NCBI GenBank assembly: GCA_964520585.1
Contig: CAZFOO010000080.1
Location: 1 to 16,112 of the forward strand
DNA: 16,112 nucleotides
Source of the DNA: PXAP01 sp964520585
Lineage (GTDB): Bacteria > Bacteroidota > Bacteroidia > Bacteroidales > PUMT01
Direction: 5' to 3'
Part shown: piece by piece, positions 6,537-13,975 of the stretch
Layout: every line of letters starts with the position of its first letter
Position numbering within the stretch: position 1 is the first letter of the stretch
Notes under the pieces: model-generated
What the model was told of the DNA's origin: nothing
Seen by the model: the letters and a program-made list of their open reading frames with translations, nothing else
The model's database searches: none
Made by a program: the position numbers and the translations under genes

Positions 6537-7700
6537 ATGCAGGAAAGACCAGTACCCGAAATATTTTCTCAATGGACAGAAGAGATCATGTCTTCATTAA
6601 CTGGGAATAGTCCCTTAGGTATTGCACTCTTCTCAGTTGACGGCAGACTGATTTATGCAAATTCTACTATGAACTCACTGTTCAGGGGTGACCCGTGCGA
6701 CAGCTTAATAAATCCGGACTATGAGAAATTAACCGGACTAAAAACCAATAAATCAGAAATATATTCAGGTTATATGACGATTGGCAATAACTCATCGGAT
6801 AATATTTCTATAATGTCGAAGGTATACAGAAAAAAAGATCAATTGCTTATTACAGGTGCGGTTGATTCAAAAGACCTGATCAGGCATAATAAGGCCATGA
6901 ACCAATTGAATTACGAAATCAATAACCTTCACAGGCAGCTGATAAAAGAAAAATATGCCATGGAAGATGTATTGAAAAAATTAAATGTTGCCAATAATAA
7001 GCTCCATGAATTAAATGCAACAAAAGACAAGCTTTTCTCGGTTATCGCACATGATTTAAAAAATCCGTTTAACATTTTGCTTGGCTTCAGCGACTTACTG
7101 CATAAAAATGCACACAAATATCCTGCCCATAAAATAGAGGAATATGCCCAAACCATGTATAATGCTTCAGAACAGGCGCATAAGCTGCTGGAAAATCTCC
7201 TTAAATGGTCAAGTGCACAAACCGGACGGTTAAATCCCGTTCCGGAGAAACTAATACCGGCAGATATAGTGGATGAAATCAGATTATTGCATGAGCCAAT
7301 GGCGGCAACAAAAAATATAGCTATTAAGTCAGATATTAACTGCTCTCATACTATTTTTACCGACAGGGAAATGTTGAAAACAATACTGAACAACCTGGTT
7401 GGCAATGCAATAAAATTTACATACACCGGGGGGATAATAACCATTAAAAGTCAATGCCATGAAAACTCCGTACTTTTTATTGTGTCTGATACCGGCACCG
7501 GTATAGAAGAAGTGCATATTAAGAATTTGTTCAGGGCTGACAGCAAATTATCAAAAGCCGGAACGACCAATGAAAAAGGCACCGGACTGGGATTGATACT
7601 CTGCAAGGAATTTGTGGAAAAGCTCAAAGGCAGAATATGGGCAGAAAGCGAACCGGGCAAGGGCAGTGATTTTAAATTTACGATACCGGCACATAATTAA
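6537..7700 (+). CDS. Soluble PAS-domain sensor histidine kinase
   Basis: This is a cytoplasmic two-component kinase of 387 residues without transmembrane segments. A PAS-like domain at about 25-110 is recognised from GIALFSVDGRLIYAN; no residues typical of a heme- or flavin-binding PAS are evident. A charged, probably coiled-coil helix (about 115-165) leads into the dimerisation/phosphoacceptor domain with FSVIAHDLKNPFN, where His172 should be phosphorylated. The ATPase domain shows the N box (NNLVGNAIKF, from 285), G1 (DTGTG, 318-322) and G2 (GTGLGL, 348-353), so all catalytic motifs look intact. No receiver domain is fused and no response regulator gene is in the window. It lies three bases after the unrecognised gene, which suggests that its input comes from the cobalamin protein, directly or through the small protein. 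The family call is secure and the partnership is inferred. Confidence 0.93.
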   Translation: MQERPVPEIFSQWTEEIMSSLTGNSPLGIALFSVDGRLIYANSTMNSLFRGDPCDSLINPDYEKLTGLKTNKSEIYSGYMTIGNNSSDNISIMSKVYRKKDQLLITGAVDSKDLIRHNKAMNQLNYEINNLHRQLIKEKYAMEDVLKKLNVANNKLHELNATKDKLFSVIAHDLKNPFNILLGFSDLLHKNAHKYPAHKIEEYAQTMYNASEQAHKLLENLLKWSSAQTGRLNPVPEKLIPADIVDEIRLLHEPMAATKNIAIKSDINCSHTIFTDREMLKTILNNLVGNAIKFTYTGGIITIKSQCHENSVLFIVSDTGTGIEEVHIKNLFRADSKLSKAGTTNEKGTGLGLILCKEFVEKLKGRIWAESEPGKGSDFKFTIPAHN

Positions 7701-7737
7701 GTTAAACATTATAAAATATTAACCATAGATTAACTAT

Positions 7738-9771
7738 ATGCACAAATTCAAAAGACATCTCATCACCTCAGCTCTGCCATACGCAAACGGGCCAATACAT
7801 ATAGGACATCTTGCCGGTGTCTACGTACCTTCCGACATCTATACACGTTATCTCAGGCTTCGCGGAGAGGATGTCATTCATGTCTGCGGATCTGATGAAC
7901 ACGGCGTACCTATTACCATCAAGGCCCGGCAGGAAGGGGTGACCCCGGGGCAGATAGTGGACCGGTTTCATGAATTGAACAAATCCTCTTTTGAAAAATT
8001 TGGTATCTCTTTCGATATATATTCCCGTACATCCAATTCCGTTCATTATGAAACTGCATCGGAAATTTTCAAATCCCTCTATGAAAAAGGGGAGTTCATA
8101 GAAAAAACCACCCCGCAATATTATGATGAAGAAGCAGGCCAGTTTCTGGCCGACCGCTACATACAGGGTACCTGTCCCCACTGCAGCAATGAAGATGCCT
8201 ACGGTGACCAGTGCGAGAAATGCGGAAGTTCACTCAACGCTACTGACCTTATCAACCCACGCTCTGCTATAAGCGGCTCAAAACCTGTCCTTAAGGAAAC
8301 CAAACACTGGTTTTTACCGCTCGACAAGTATGAGCCGTTCCTTAGAAAATGGATACTTGAAGAAAACAGTAACTGGAAGGCTAATGTTTACGGACAATGT
8401 AAATCATGGCTCGATCAGGGCCTGCAGCCAAGGGCTGTGAGCAGGGATCTGGACTGGGGAGTGCCGGTGCCGCTTGAAAGCGCTAAAGGTAAAGTGCTTT
8501 ATGTATGGTTTGATGCTCCCATTGGTTATATATCGGCAACCAAAGAACTTACTCCTGACTGGAAAAAATACTGGAAAGACAAGGATACCCGGCTGGTACA
8601 CTTTATCGGCAAAGACAATATCGTATTCCACTGCATCGTATTTCCCTCGATACTCAATGCAGAAGGCAGCTATATACTGCCAGACAACGTGCCGGCCAAT
8701 GAATTCCTCAACCTGGAAAATGACAAGATTTCAACTTCCCGCAACTGGGCTGTGTGGCTGCATGAATACCGCGAGGATTTTCCCGGCAGGCAGGATGTAC
8801 TTAGATATGTTCTTTGTGCAAATGCTCCGGAAACCAAGGATAATGACTTCACCTGGAAAGATTTCCAGTCACGAAACAACAATGAGCTGGTAGCAATTTA
8901 CGGAAACTTTATAAACCGGGCACTCGTCCTCACCAATAAATATTTTGACGGTAAAGTCCCTGAACGGGGAGAAACCGGCGATTATGACCGTGAAGTGCTC
9001 GGCTGTATCCCCAAAATAAAGAAAACCCTTCAGGACAGCCTTGACAAATTCCGTTTCAGGGAAGCGCTTAAGGAGGCAATGAGCCTTGCCAGGCTGGGAA
9101 ATAAATATCTGGCCGATACTGAACCCTGGAAAATATGGAAAACCGATCCGGAAAGGGTTAAAACAATTCTTAACATCTCTTTGCAGATATCGGCTTCGTT
9201 GAGTGTGCTCACTGAGCCTTTCCTGCCTGACTCTGCCCAAAGGCTGAGAAAATTCCTTAACATTGGAAAAATTCCATGGGACAGGGCAGACGACCCGGAT
9301 CTTTTGCCGGGGGGTCATGTGGTGGGCAGCGGGGGACTGCTCTTTGAGAAAATAGCAGATGAGGAGGTGGAAAAACAGGTAACCAAACTGCTGGCTACAA
9401 AGCAGCAAAATCAAAAAGCCGTAACGAACCTGCCTCCTGCAAAGGAAAATATTTCTTATGAAGAGTTCTCGGCAATGGATATACGGACCGGTACCATTAT
9501 AAATGCAGAAAAAGTCGCCAAGACCAAAAAGCTGCTCAAACTGACTATTGACACCGGTATAGATACGCGGACTGTAGTCTCCGGTATAGCAGAATATTTT
9601 GAAGCCGGTTCACTTGCCGGAAGACAGGTCTCCGTTCTTATCAACCTTGAACCAAGGAAGATCAGGGGAATTGAATCACAGGGAATGATCCTGATGGCCG
9701 AGGAAAGCAACGGCAAACTGGTTTTTATCTCTCCTGATGAAAAGACGGACAATGGCCTGGCAATAAAATAG
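7738..9771 (+). CDS. metG: Methionyl-tRNA synthetase with C-terminal tRNA-binding domain
   Basis: This enzyme charges tRNA-Met with methionine in the cytoplasm. The 677-residue product has the class I HIGH motif at 21-24 and a zinc-knuckle insertion with two Cys pairs (CPHC and CEKC, about 145-162). The second signature loop reads KISTS (330-334) in place of the common KMSKS. An alpha-helical anticodon-binding domain follows, with NxFINRALVLTNKYF near 390. A C-terminal EMAPII/Trbp111-like OB-fold domain lies at about 575-677 (FSAMDIRTGTI, then GIESQGMILMAE). Both ends are complete and no key motif is missing. It starts 37 bases after the kinase gene and could share its transcript, although the gap is AT-rich and no promoter element is clear. 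It converges with the HU/SPOR gene, with only seven bases between the stops. Confidence 0.97.
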   Translation: MHKFKRHLITSALPYANGPIHIGHLAGVYVPSDIYTRYLRLRGEDVIHVCGSDEHGVPITIKARQEGVTPGQIVDRFHELNKSSFEKFGISFDIYSRTSNSVHYETASEIFKSLYEKGEFIEKTTPQYYDEEAGQFLADRYIQGTCPHCSNEDAYGDQCEKCGSSLNATDLINPRSAISGSKPVLKETKHWFLPLDKYEPFLRKWILEENSNWKANVYGQCKSWLDQGLQPRAVSRDLDWGVPVPLESAKGKVLYVWFDAPIGYISATKELTPDWKKYWKDKDTRLVHFIGKDNIVFHCIVFPSILNAEGSYILPDNVPANEFLNLENDKISTSRNWAVWLHEYREDFPGRQDVLRYVLCANAPETKDNDFTWKDFQSRNNNELVAIYGNFINRALVLTNKYFDGKVPERGETGDYDREVLGCIPKIKKTLQDSLDKFRFREALKEAMSLARLGNKYLADTEPWKIWKTDPERVKTILNISLQISASLSVLTEPFLPDSAQRLRKFLNIGKIPWDRADDPDLLPGGHVVGSGGLLFEKIADEEVEKQVTKLLATKQQNQKAVTNLPPAKENISYEEFSAMDIRTGTIINAEKVAKTKKLLKLTIDTGIDTRTVVSGIAEYFEAGSLAGRQVSVLINLEPRKIRGIESQGMILMAEESNGKLVFISPDEKTDNGLAIK

Positions 9772-9778
9772 GGACCGC

Positions 9779-10909
9779 CTATTTGCTGAGCATCCAGGTA
9801 TCTGAAGTGCCTTCCTGTGCCCTCAGCTTTCTGAGCATCTGCAAAGCCTCGCCCCTGTTTTGTGATGCGAACAGGGTTACCCGGTACATCCCATTTTCTG
9901 ATTCGATTATTTCAGGCTGGTATCCCACGGACCTAAGCTTTTCACTGTGCATCAAGGCATTTTGCTTCCCGTTAAAGCTCCCGGCAATAAGATAATGAAT
10001 CCTGGCCGGAGCCTCTGCCACACCGGCAATGCTACTGCTTTCATCTTCCGCTCTAAAAGAAGGATGTTCATGCCCTGCTTCTCCGGACTGGCCGGCCGTT
10101 AAATCCTGCTCATCATAAATGCCGTGGGTTTCGGTGGACCGCTCCGGGGTTGTTTCCTGGTACATCATTGCCCGGCGCTGTGAGCTCATTTCATCAAGAG
10201 ATCCGGCAACTTGCGAATCGCCAGGTTCATACCTAACTTCCTGGTGATCGTTAATTTCCTGGTGATCGTTGATCCTGATTCCTGAATCAACAACTGCAGA
10301 AAAGGGGTTAAGAGAGGAGAGGTCGAAACCAAACTCCCTGATATAGCTTGTATTCATTGCTCCCCAGCCAAGTGCTGCAATCAGGGGAATGCCGATGGCA
10401 GCATAACGGAGCATTTTCTTTAACCTGCTACGCGAAGTAAGGGAATGGCGATCATCAACGGTCTTCTGCAATCTGCCTCCCTTTTTACCAGTATCAATTT
10501 CAGGATAACGGAAAAATGAAAGTCCGTAAGCGTCAGTAAGAAAATTGGCCGAAGGATCAGGATCGAACTGCAGGTTGCTTTCCCTGTCTACCATAAACTG
10601 CCCTATCCCTTCAAAATAGACCGTTTTCCCCGAATAAAGCTTTTCTTTCACCTCATCCACGAAAGAGTCTATCATTTTTCTGACATCAACATAGTTCATC
10701 GAAAGCCGTGCAGAAAGATAACTGGCCAGCAGTCCGTCATGGTGGTCCAGCCTTATATTGAAGCCTACCTCTTTTGAAGGAGGATAAAAACTGCCGGAGG
10801 TCCTGTCAGTAATTGCCGGCCGTTCGTTAGTAACGAACCCGCCGAAACCGGGAACAACGACACAATCATGATGATACAGAAGATCTCTTATGTGATTTAC
10901 AAGCTCCAT
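9779..10909 (-). CDS. HU-like domain / SPOR domain membrane protein
   Basis: This is a single-pass membrane protein of 376 residues that joins a cytoplasmic HU-like (HU-CCDC81 type) N-terminus to a periplasmic SPOR domain. The N-terminus reads MELVNHIRDLLYHHDCVVVP followed by GFGGFV, with a second HU-like half around 70-130. A hydrophobic segment at about 167-187 (YAAIGIPLIAALGWGAM) is the membrane anchor, preceded by Arg/Lys. A low-complexity acidic linker follows, containing a short tandem repeat. The SPOR domain at about 303-376 starts near IHYLIAGSFNGKQNA. SPOR domains bind glycan strands at division sites in known cases, so a link between envelope and cytoplasm is plausible. The frame is open to an ATG at 10972, but I prefer 10909 because the HU-like domain begins there. 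A TACTTTTG element lies upstream at 10985-10992. Confidence 0.88.
   Translation of the reverse strand: MELVNHIRDLLYHHDCVVVPGFGGFVTNERPAITDRTSGSFYPPSKEVGFNIRLDHHDGLLASYLSARLSMNYVDVRKMIDSFVDEVKEKLYSGKTVYFEGIGQFMVDRESNLQFDPDPSANFLTDAYGLSFFRYPEIDTGKKGGRLQKTVDDRHSLTSRSRLKKMLRYAAIGIPLIAALGWGAMNTSYIREFGFDLSSLNPFSAVVDSGIRINDHQEINDHQEVRYEPGDSQVAGSLDEMSSQRRAMMYQETTPERSTETHGIYDEQDLTAGQSGEAGHEHPSFRAEDESSSIAGVAEAPARIHYLIAGSFNGKQNALMHSEKLRSVGYQPEIIESENGMYRVTLFASQNRGEALQMLRKLRAQEGTSDTWMLSK
10238..10273. repeat. Two-copy 18-bp tandem repeat in the HU/SPOR linker
   Basis: TTCCTGGTGATCGTTAAT is followed directly by a second copy that differs at one base (A to G). On the coding strand it gives a duplicated INDHQE unit in the linker between the membrane anchor and the SPOR domain. 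It keeps the reading frame and probably arose by slippage. Confidence 0.85.
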
Positions 10910-10984
10910 AATAACTTTATAATGTATTTTCTTTTGAGGCTGTCCATAAACATTTGAGGGGACAGATTTCATTAACCATTATTG

Positions 10985-10992
10985 CAAAAGTA
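10985..10992 (-). promoter_or_regulatory. -7 element for the HU/SPOR gene
   Basis: TACTTTTG on the minus strand matches TAnnTTTG. It is about 75 bases before the preferred ATG at 10909 and 12 before the alternative ATG at 10972. A TTG on the minus strand (11018-11016) lies 23 bases upstream of it, slightly far for a -33 element. Confidence 0.4.
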
Positions 10993-11034
10993 AAGAATTA
11001 TTCCGGTATATGTCCCAACATAAGGCATTTTTTT

Positions 11035-11042
11035 TAACTTTG
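11035..11042 (+). promoter_or_regulatory. -7 element for the nucleotide-sugar operon
   Basis: TAACTTTG matches TAnnTTTG and lies 32 bases before the ATG of the aminotransferase gene, giving a leader of roughly 25 bases. The same eight-base word precedes mutS2. A good -33 TTG is not seen. It is divergent from the HU/SPOR promoter in the same 100-base gap. Confidence 0.45.
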
Positions 11043-11074
11043 CTAGTCGCAATTATATACAGAAATATATAAGT

Positions 11075-12214
11075 ATGGAAAGAATCCGGATGGTCGATCT
11101 GCAGGGGCAATACAGGAAGATCCAGGGAGAAATAGATGCTGCGATAAAAAGCGTGATTGATTCCGCCGCCTTCATTAACGGTCCTGAAGTAGCTGTCTTT
11201 CAAAAAAACCTGGAATCCTACCTGAACGTAAAACATGCCATAACCTGCGGCAATGGTACCGACGCACTCCAGATAGCCCTTATGGCAATTGATGTAAAGC
11301 CAGGCGATGAGGTGATCACTACTCCCTTTACCTTTATTGCAACTGTTGAAGCAATAGCATTACTTGGACTAAAACCTGTATTTGCCGATGCCTGTCCCCG
11401 ATGCTTCAATATCAGCGCTGAAGCAATTGAACAGGCAATAACCGGAAAAACAAAGGTGATACTGCCGGTTCATCTTTACGGTCAATGTTCAAATATGGAT
11501 GCCATAATGGAGATTGCAAACAATCATAAATTATGGGTAATAGAAGATGCCGCACAGGCCTTGGGCAGTGAATACACATTTGAGAACGGTCTCGTTAAAA
11601 AAGCGGGGACCATGGGTCACATCGGCTGCAGCAGTTTTTTCCCGTCAAAGAACCTTGGCTGTTTCGGTGACGGTGGAGTTATGTTTACCAATGACGGGGG
11701 ACTGGCAGAAAAATTAAGGTCAATCACACTTCACGGGTCAAAAGTGAAGTACTATCATGACACTATCGGCGTAAACTCCCGGCTTGACACCCTTCAGGCA
11801 GCCATTCTGGATGTAAAGCTTAAATACCTTGAAGAATACAACCTGGCCAGGAATAAGGCAGCTGAATACTATGACCGGGCACTTGGGGATATTGAGCAGC
11901 TAAGCTTGCCAAAACGTATGAAGCAGTCCACTCATACATTCCATACCTATACACTGAGAACTTCTGCTAACCAGAGAGATCCCCTGCGCGGGTTCCTTCA
12001 ATCAAGAAATATCCCTACCATGGTTTACTACCCGGTGCCGATGCATCTTCAAAAAGCATACAGTGATTATGGCTATAAAGAAGGAGATTTCCCTGTTTCC
12101 GAAGAACTTTGCAGATCTGTGCTATCTGTTCCCATGCATACCGAACTGGAAGAAGATCAGCTTAAATACATTTGTGATGCTATCCTGGAATTTTTTAACA
12201 AACAGCCGTTATGA
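11075..12214 (+). CDS. wbpE: DegT/DnrJ/EryC1 sugar aminotransferase (WbpE/WlbC-like)
   Basis: This is a PLP-dependent nucleotide-sugar aminotransferase of 379 residues. In the WbpE/WlbC reaction it transfers an amino group from glutamate to C3 of the 3-keto sugar, giving UDP-2-acetamido-3-amino-2,3-dideoxy-glucuronate. Visible family marks are the phosphate-binding CGNGTDAL (58-65), the PxTFIAT segment (84-90), PVHLYGQ (131-137), EDAAQALG (157-164) with Asp158 expected to contact the PLP ring nitrogen, and FFPSKNLGCFGDGG with Lys192 as the Schiff-base lysine. VNSRLDTLQAAIL supplies the usual substrate-site region. Its stop overlaps the next start by four bases (ATGA), which implies translational coupling with the acetyltransferase. 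The specific substrate is inferred from the WbpD- and WbpB-like neighbours; the fold family alone covers many amino sugars. Confidence 0.9.
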   Translation: MERIRMVDLQGQYRKIQGEIDAAIKSVIDSAAFINGPEVAVFQKNLESYLNVKHAITCGNGTDALQIALMAIDVKPGDEVITTPFTFIATVEAIALLGLKPVFADACPRCFNISAEAIEQAITGKTKVILPVHLYGQCSNMDAIMEIANNHKLWVIEDAAQALGSEYTFENGLVKKAGTMGHIGCSSFFPSKNLGCFGDGGVMFTNDGGLAEKLRSITLHGSKVKYYHDTIGVNSRLDTLQAAILDVKLKYLEEYNLARNKAAEYYDRALGDIEQLSLPKRMKQSTHTFHTYTLRTSANQRDPLRGFLQSRNIPTMVYYPVPMHLQKAYSDYGYKEGDFPVSEELCRSVLSVPMHTELEEDQLKYICDAILEFFNKQPL

Positions 12215-12798
12215 GCAAGAATGAAAAAAAATTTCAGGCCCACGAAACCGCGGTTATTGATGATGGATGTACTATCGGAGCCGGCACCCGGATATGGCAC
12301 TTTACCCATATTATGCCCGACAGCATAATAGGTGAAAACTGTAATCTGGGACAGAATGTAGTTGTATCGCCAGGTGTGGTACTGGGTAATAACGTGAAAG
12401 TACAGAATAATGTCTCAATATATACCGGCGTCATATGTGATGACGATGTATTTTTAGGGCCCTCGATGGTATTTACCAATATTGTCAATCCCCGCAGTGC
12501 TGTTGTAAGAAAAGATCAGTATGTGAGGACTCATGTTGGCAGAGGAGCTACAATAGGTGCAAATGCCACCATAGTGTGCGGTAATAACATAGGACCCTAT
12601 GCATTCATAGGAGCGGGGGCAGTGATCACAAAAGAAGTAAAGCCCTATGCCCTGATGCTTGGTAATCCAGCCCGTCATGCCGGTTGGATGAGTGAATACG
12701 GACACAGGCTGAGATTTGGGAAAGACGGTACTGCGTTTTGCCCGGAAAGCGGTCAGAAATACTTGATTAAAGATGATTTAGTGTCAAAAACCGGGTAA
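12211..12798 (+). CDS. wbpD: Left-handed beta-helix N-acetyltransferase (WbpD/WlbB-like)
   Basis: This is a 195-residue acetyltransferase of the hexapeptide-repeat family. WbpD/WlbB enzymes use acetyl-CoA to acetylate the 3-amino group of UDP-GlcNAc(3NH2)A, giving UDP-2,3-diacetamido-2,3-dideoxy-glucuronate. Isoleucine-patch repeats run from about 10 to 150 (for example TIGAGTRIWHF, IIGENCNLGQN, VLGNNVKVQNN, TIGANATIVCG, FIGAGAVITK). An inserted loop, TNIVNPRSAVVRKDQYVRTH, lies at about 90-110. The NPARHAGWMS tail is typical of this subgroup and differs from serine or maltose acetyltransferases. The length is close to that of WbpD. It overlaps the aminotransferase stop by four bases and is followed by the WbpB-like gene after 25 bases. 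Assignment is strong from the combination of family and neighbours. Confidence 0.92.
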   Translation: MSKNEKKFQAHETAVIDDGCTIGAGTRIWHFTHIMPDSIIGENCNLGQNVVVSPGVVLGNNVKVQNNVSIYTGVICDDDVFLGPSMVFTNIVNPRSAVVRKDQYVRTHVGRGATIGANATIVCGNNIGPYAFIGAGAVITKEVKPYALMLGNPARHAGWMSEYGHRLRFGKDGTAFCPESGQKYLIKDDLVSKTG

Positions 12799-12823
12799 AT
12801 GTGTTCTGGAAAAATAGAAAACA

Positions 12824-13783
12824 ATGAGTGATAAAATAAATAACTTTGCGATGATAGGTGTCTCCGGCTACATCGCGGTGAGGCACCTGCAGGCAATAAA
12901 ACAGACAGGTAATAACCTTCTCGCCACACTAGACCCCTTTGACAGCGTGGGATGTATCGACGGTTACTTTCCTGATGCCGATTTTTTTGTTGAATTCGAG
13001 AGATTTGACAGGCATATTGACAAACTTAAAAGAGTAGGCACCAGAATCGATTATGTAAGTATATGCTCCCCTAATTATCTCCATGACTCGCATATCCGTT
13101 TTGCGTTGCGCCAGGGAGCAGATGCCATATGCGAGAAACCCCTGGTACTGAATCCATGGAACCTGGATGCCCTGGCAGAGATAGAAAAAGAAACAGGGAG
13201 GAAGATTTACAATATCCTTCAGCTGCGGCTGCATCCTTCGATCATAGCCCTGAAAGAGAAGATTGACCGGGAGCCGGCAAATAAGGTGCATGATATAGAT
13301 CTTTCATACATAACAAGCCGTGGCCGCTGGTACCAGATATCCTGGAAAGGTGATATCCAGAAATCGGGCGGAGTGGCCACCAATATAGGAGTACATTTTT
13401 TTGACATGCTTACCTGGATATTCGGACAGGTGCAGGAAAACATAGTGCACGTTACCGACAGTAACAGGGCAGCGGGGTTTCTCAGACTTGAAAAAGCCAG
13501 GGTAAGGTGGCTTCTAAGCATTAATCACAATGACCTTCCGTCCGAAGTCAAAAAACGGGGGCAACGCACTTTCCGGTCCATAAATGTTGATCAGGAAAAT
13601 ATTGAATTCAGTGATGGTTTTACAGACCTTCATACGCATTCATACGTAAATATACTTGAGGGAAAAGGGTTCGGACTGGAAGAGGCGAGGCGCTCAATAG
13701 AAACAGTATATACTATAAGAAACTCAAATGCGGCCGGGTTAAAAGGAGAATATCATCCTCACCTGAAAAAAATTACTATCTGA
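12824..13783 (+). CDS. wbpB: Gfo/Idh/MocA oxidoreductase (WbpB/WlbA-like)
   Basis: This is an NAD-dependent 3-dehydrogenase of 319 residues that would oxidise C3 of UDP-N-acetylglucosaminuronate, supplying the keto sugar used by the aminotransferase. The N-terminal Rossmann fold reads FAMIGVSGYIAVRHLQAIK, where relatives usually have GxAGYIAPRH. CSPNYLHDSH and AICEKPL follow, with Lys105 of the EKP motif expected to be catalytic. GGVATNIGVHFFDML places His191 at the second conserved active-site position. WlbA/WbpB enzymes in Bordetella and Pseudomonas show the same order and similar length. A gap of 192 bases follows before the 6-dehydrogenase gene, the largest break in the cluster. Confidence 0.92.
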   Translation: MSDKINNFAMIGVSGYIAVRHLQAIKQTGNNLLATLDPFDSVGCIDGYFPDADFFVEFERFDRHIDKLKRVGTRIDYVSICSPNYLHDSHIRFALRQGADAICEKPLVLNPWNLDALAEIEKETGRKIYNILQLRLHPSIIALKEKIDREPANKVHDIDLSYITSRGRWYQISWKGDIQKSGGVATNIGVHFFDMLTWIFGQVQENIVHVTDSNRAAGFLRLEKARVRWLLSINHNDLPSEVKKRGQRTFRSINVDQENIEFSDGFTDLHTHSYVNILEGKGFGLEEARRSIETVYTIRNSNAAGLKGEYHPHLKKITI

Positions 13784-13975
13784 ATAATAATGATATTAAA
13801 GTCAAACAAAATAAAAGTCATATCTGAAAAGCATGGCTAAAAGAACTTAATAATGCAAGTGAAATTGACCAAAGGTAAAAAAAGCATGGATATTCCGCAA
13901 GATTGAAATACTGGACAGGAAAACATTGCTGAGATAAAATAAAGATAATAAATACAATAACTATAATCTATTCTT
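13784..13975. other. AT-rich gap inside the sugar cluster
   Basis: These 192 bases are AT-rich and hold no gene that I can support. No TAnnTTTG element is seen, although CTATAATCT occurs just before the next ATG. A frame from 13831 reads for 34 codons with one internal stop and could equally be chance or an old gene remnant. Confidence 0.4.

Noticed and set aside
8725..8739. KISTS in MetRS as a damaged KMSKS loop
   Set aside because: KxSTS-type loops occur in intact MetRS proteins, and the surrounding NDKISTSRNWAVW context looks normal for this lineage. All other motifs are present.
9752..9800. Bidirectional terminator between metG and the HU/SPOR gene
   Set aside because: Only seven bases separate the two stops, and no stable hairpin with a T tract is visible there or just inside either gene.
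13831..13932. Possible gene remnant between wbpB and the 6-dehydrogenase gene
   Set aside because: The 34-codon frame has an internal stop and no recognisable motif; it is too short to separate from chance.
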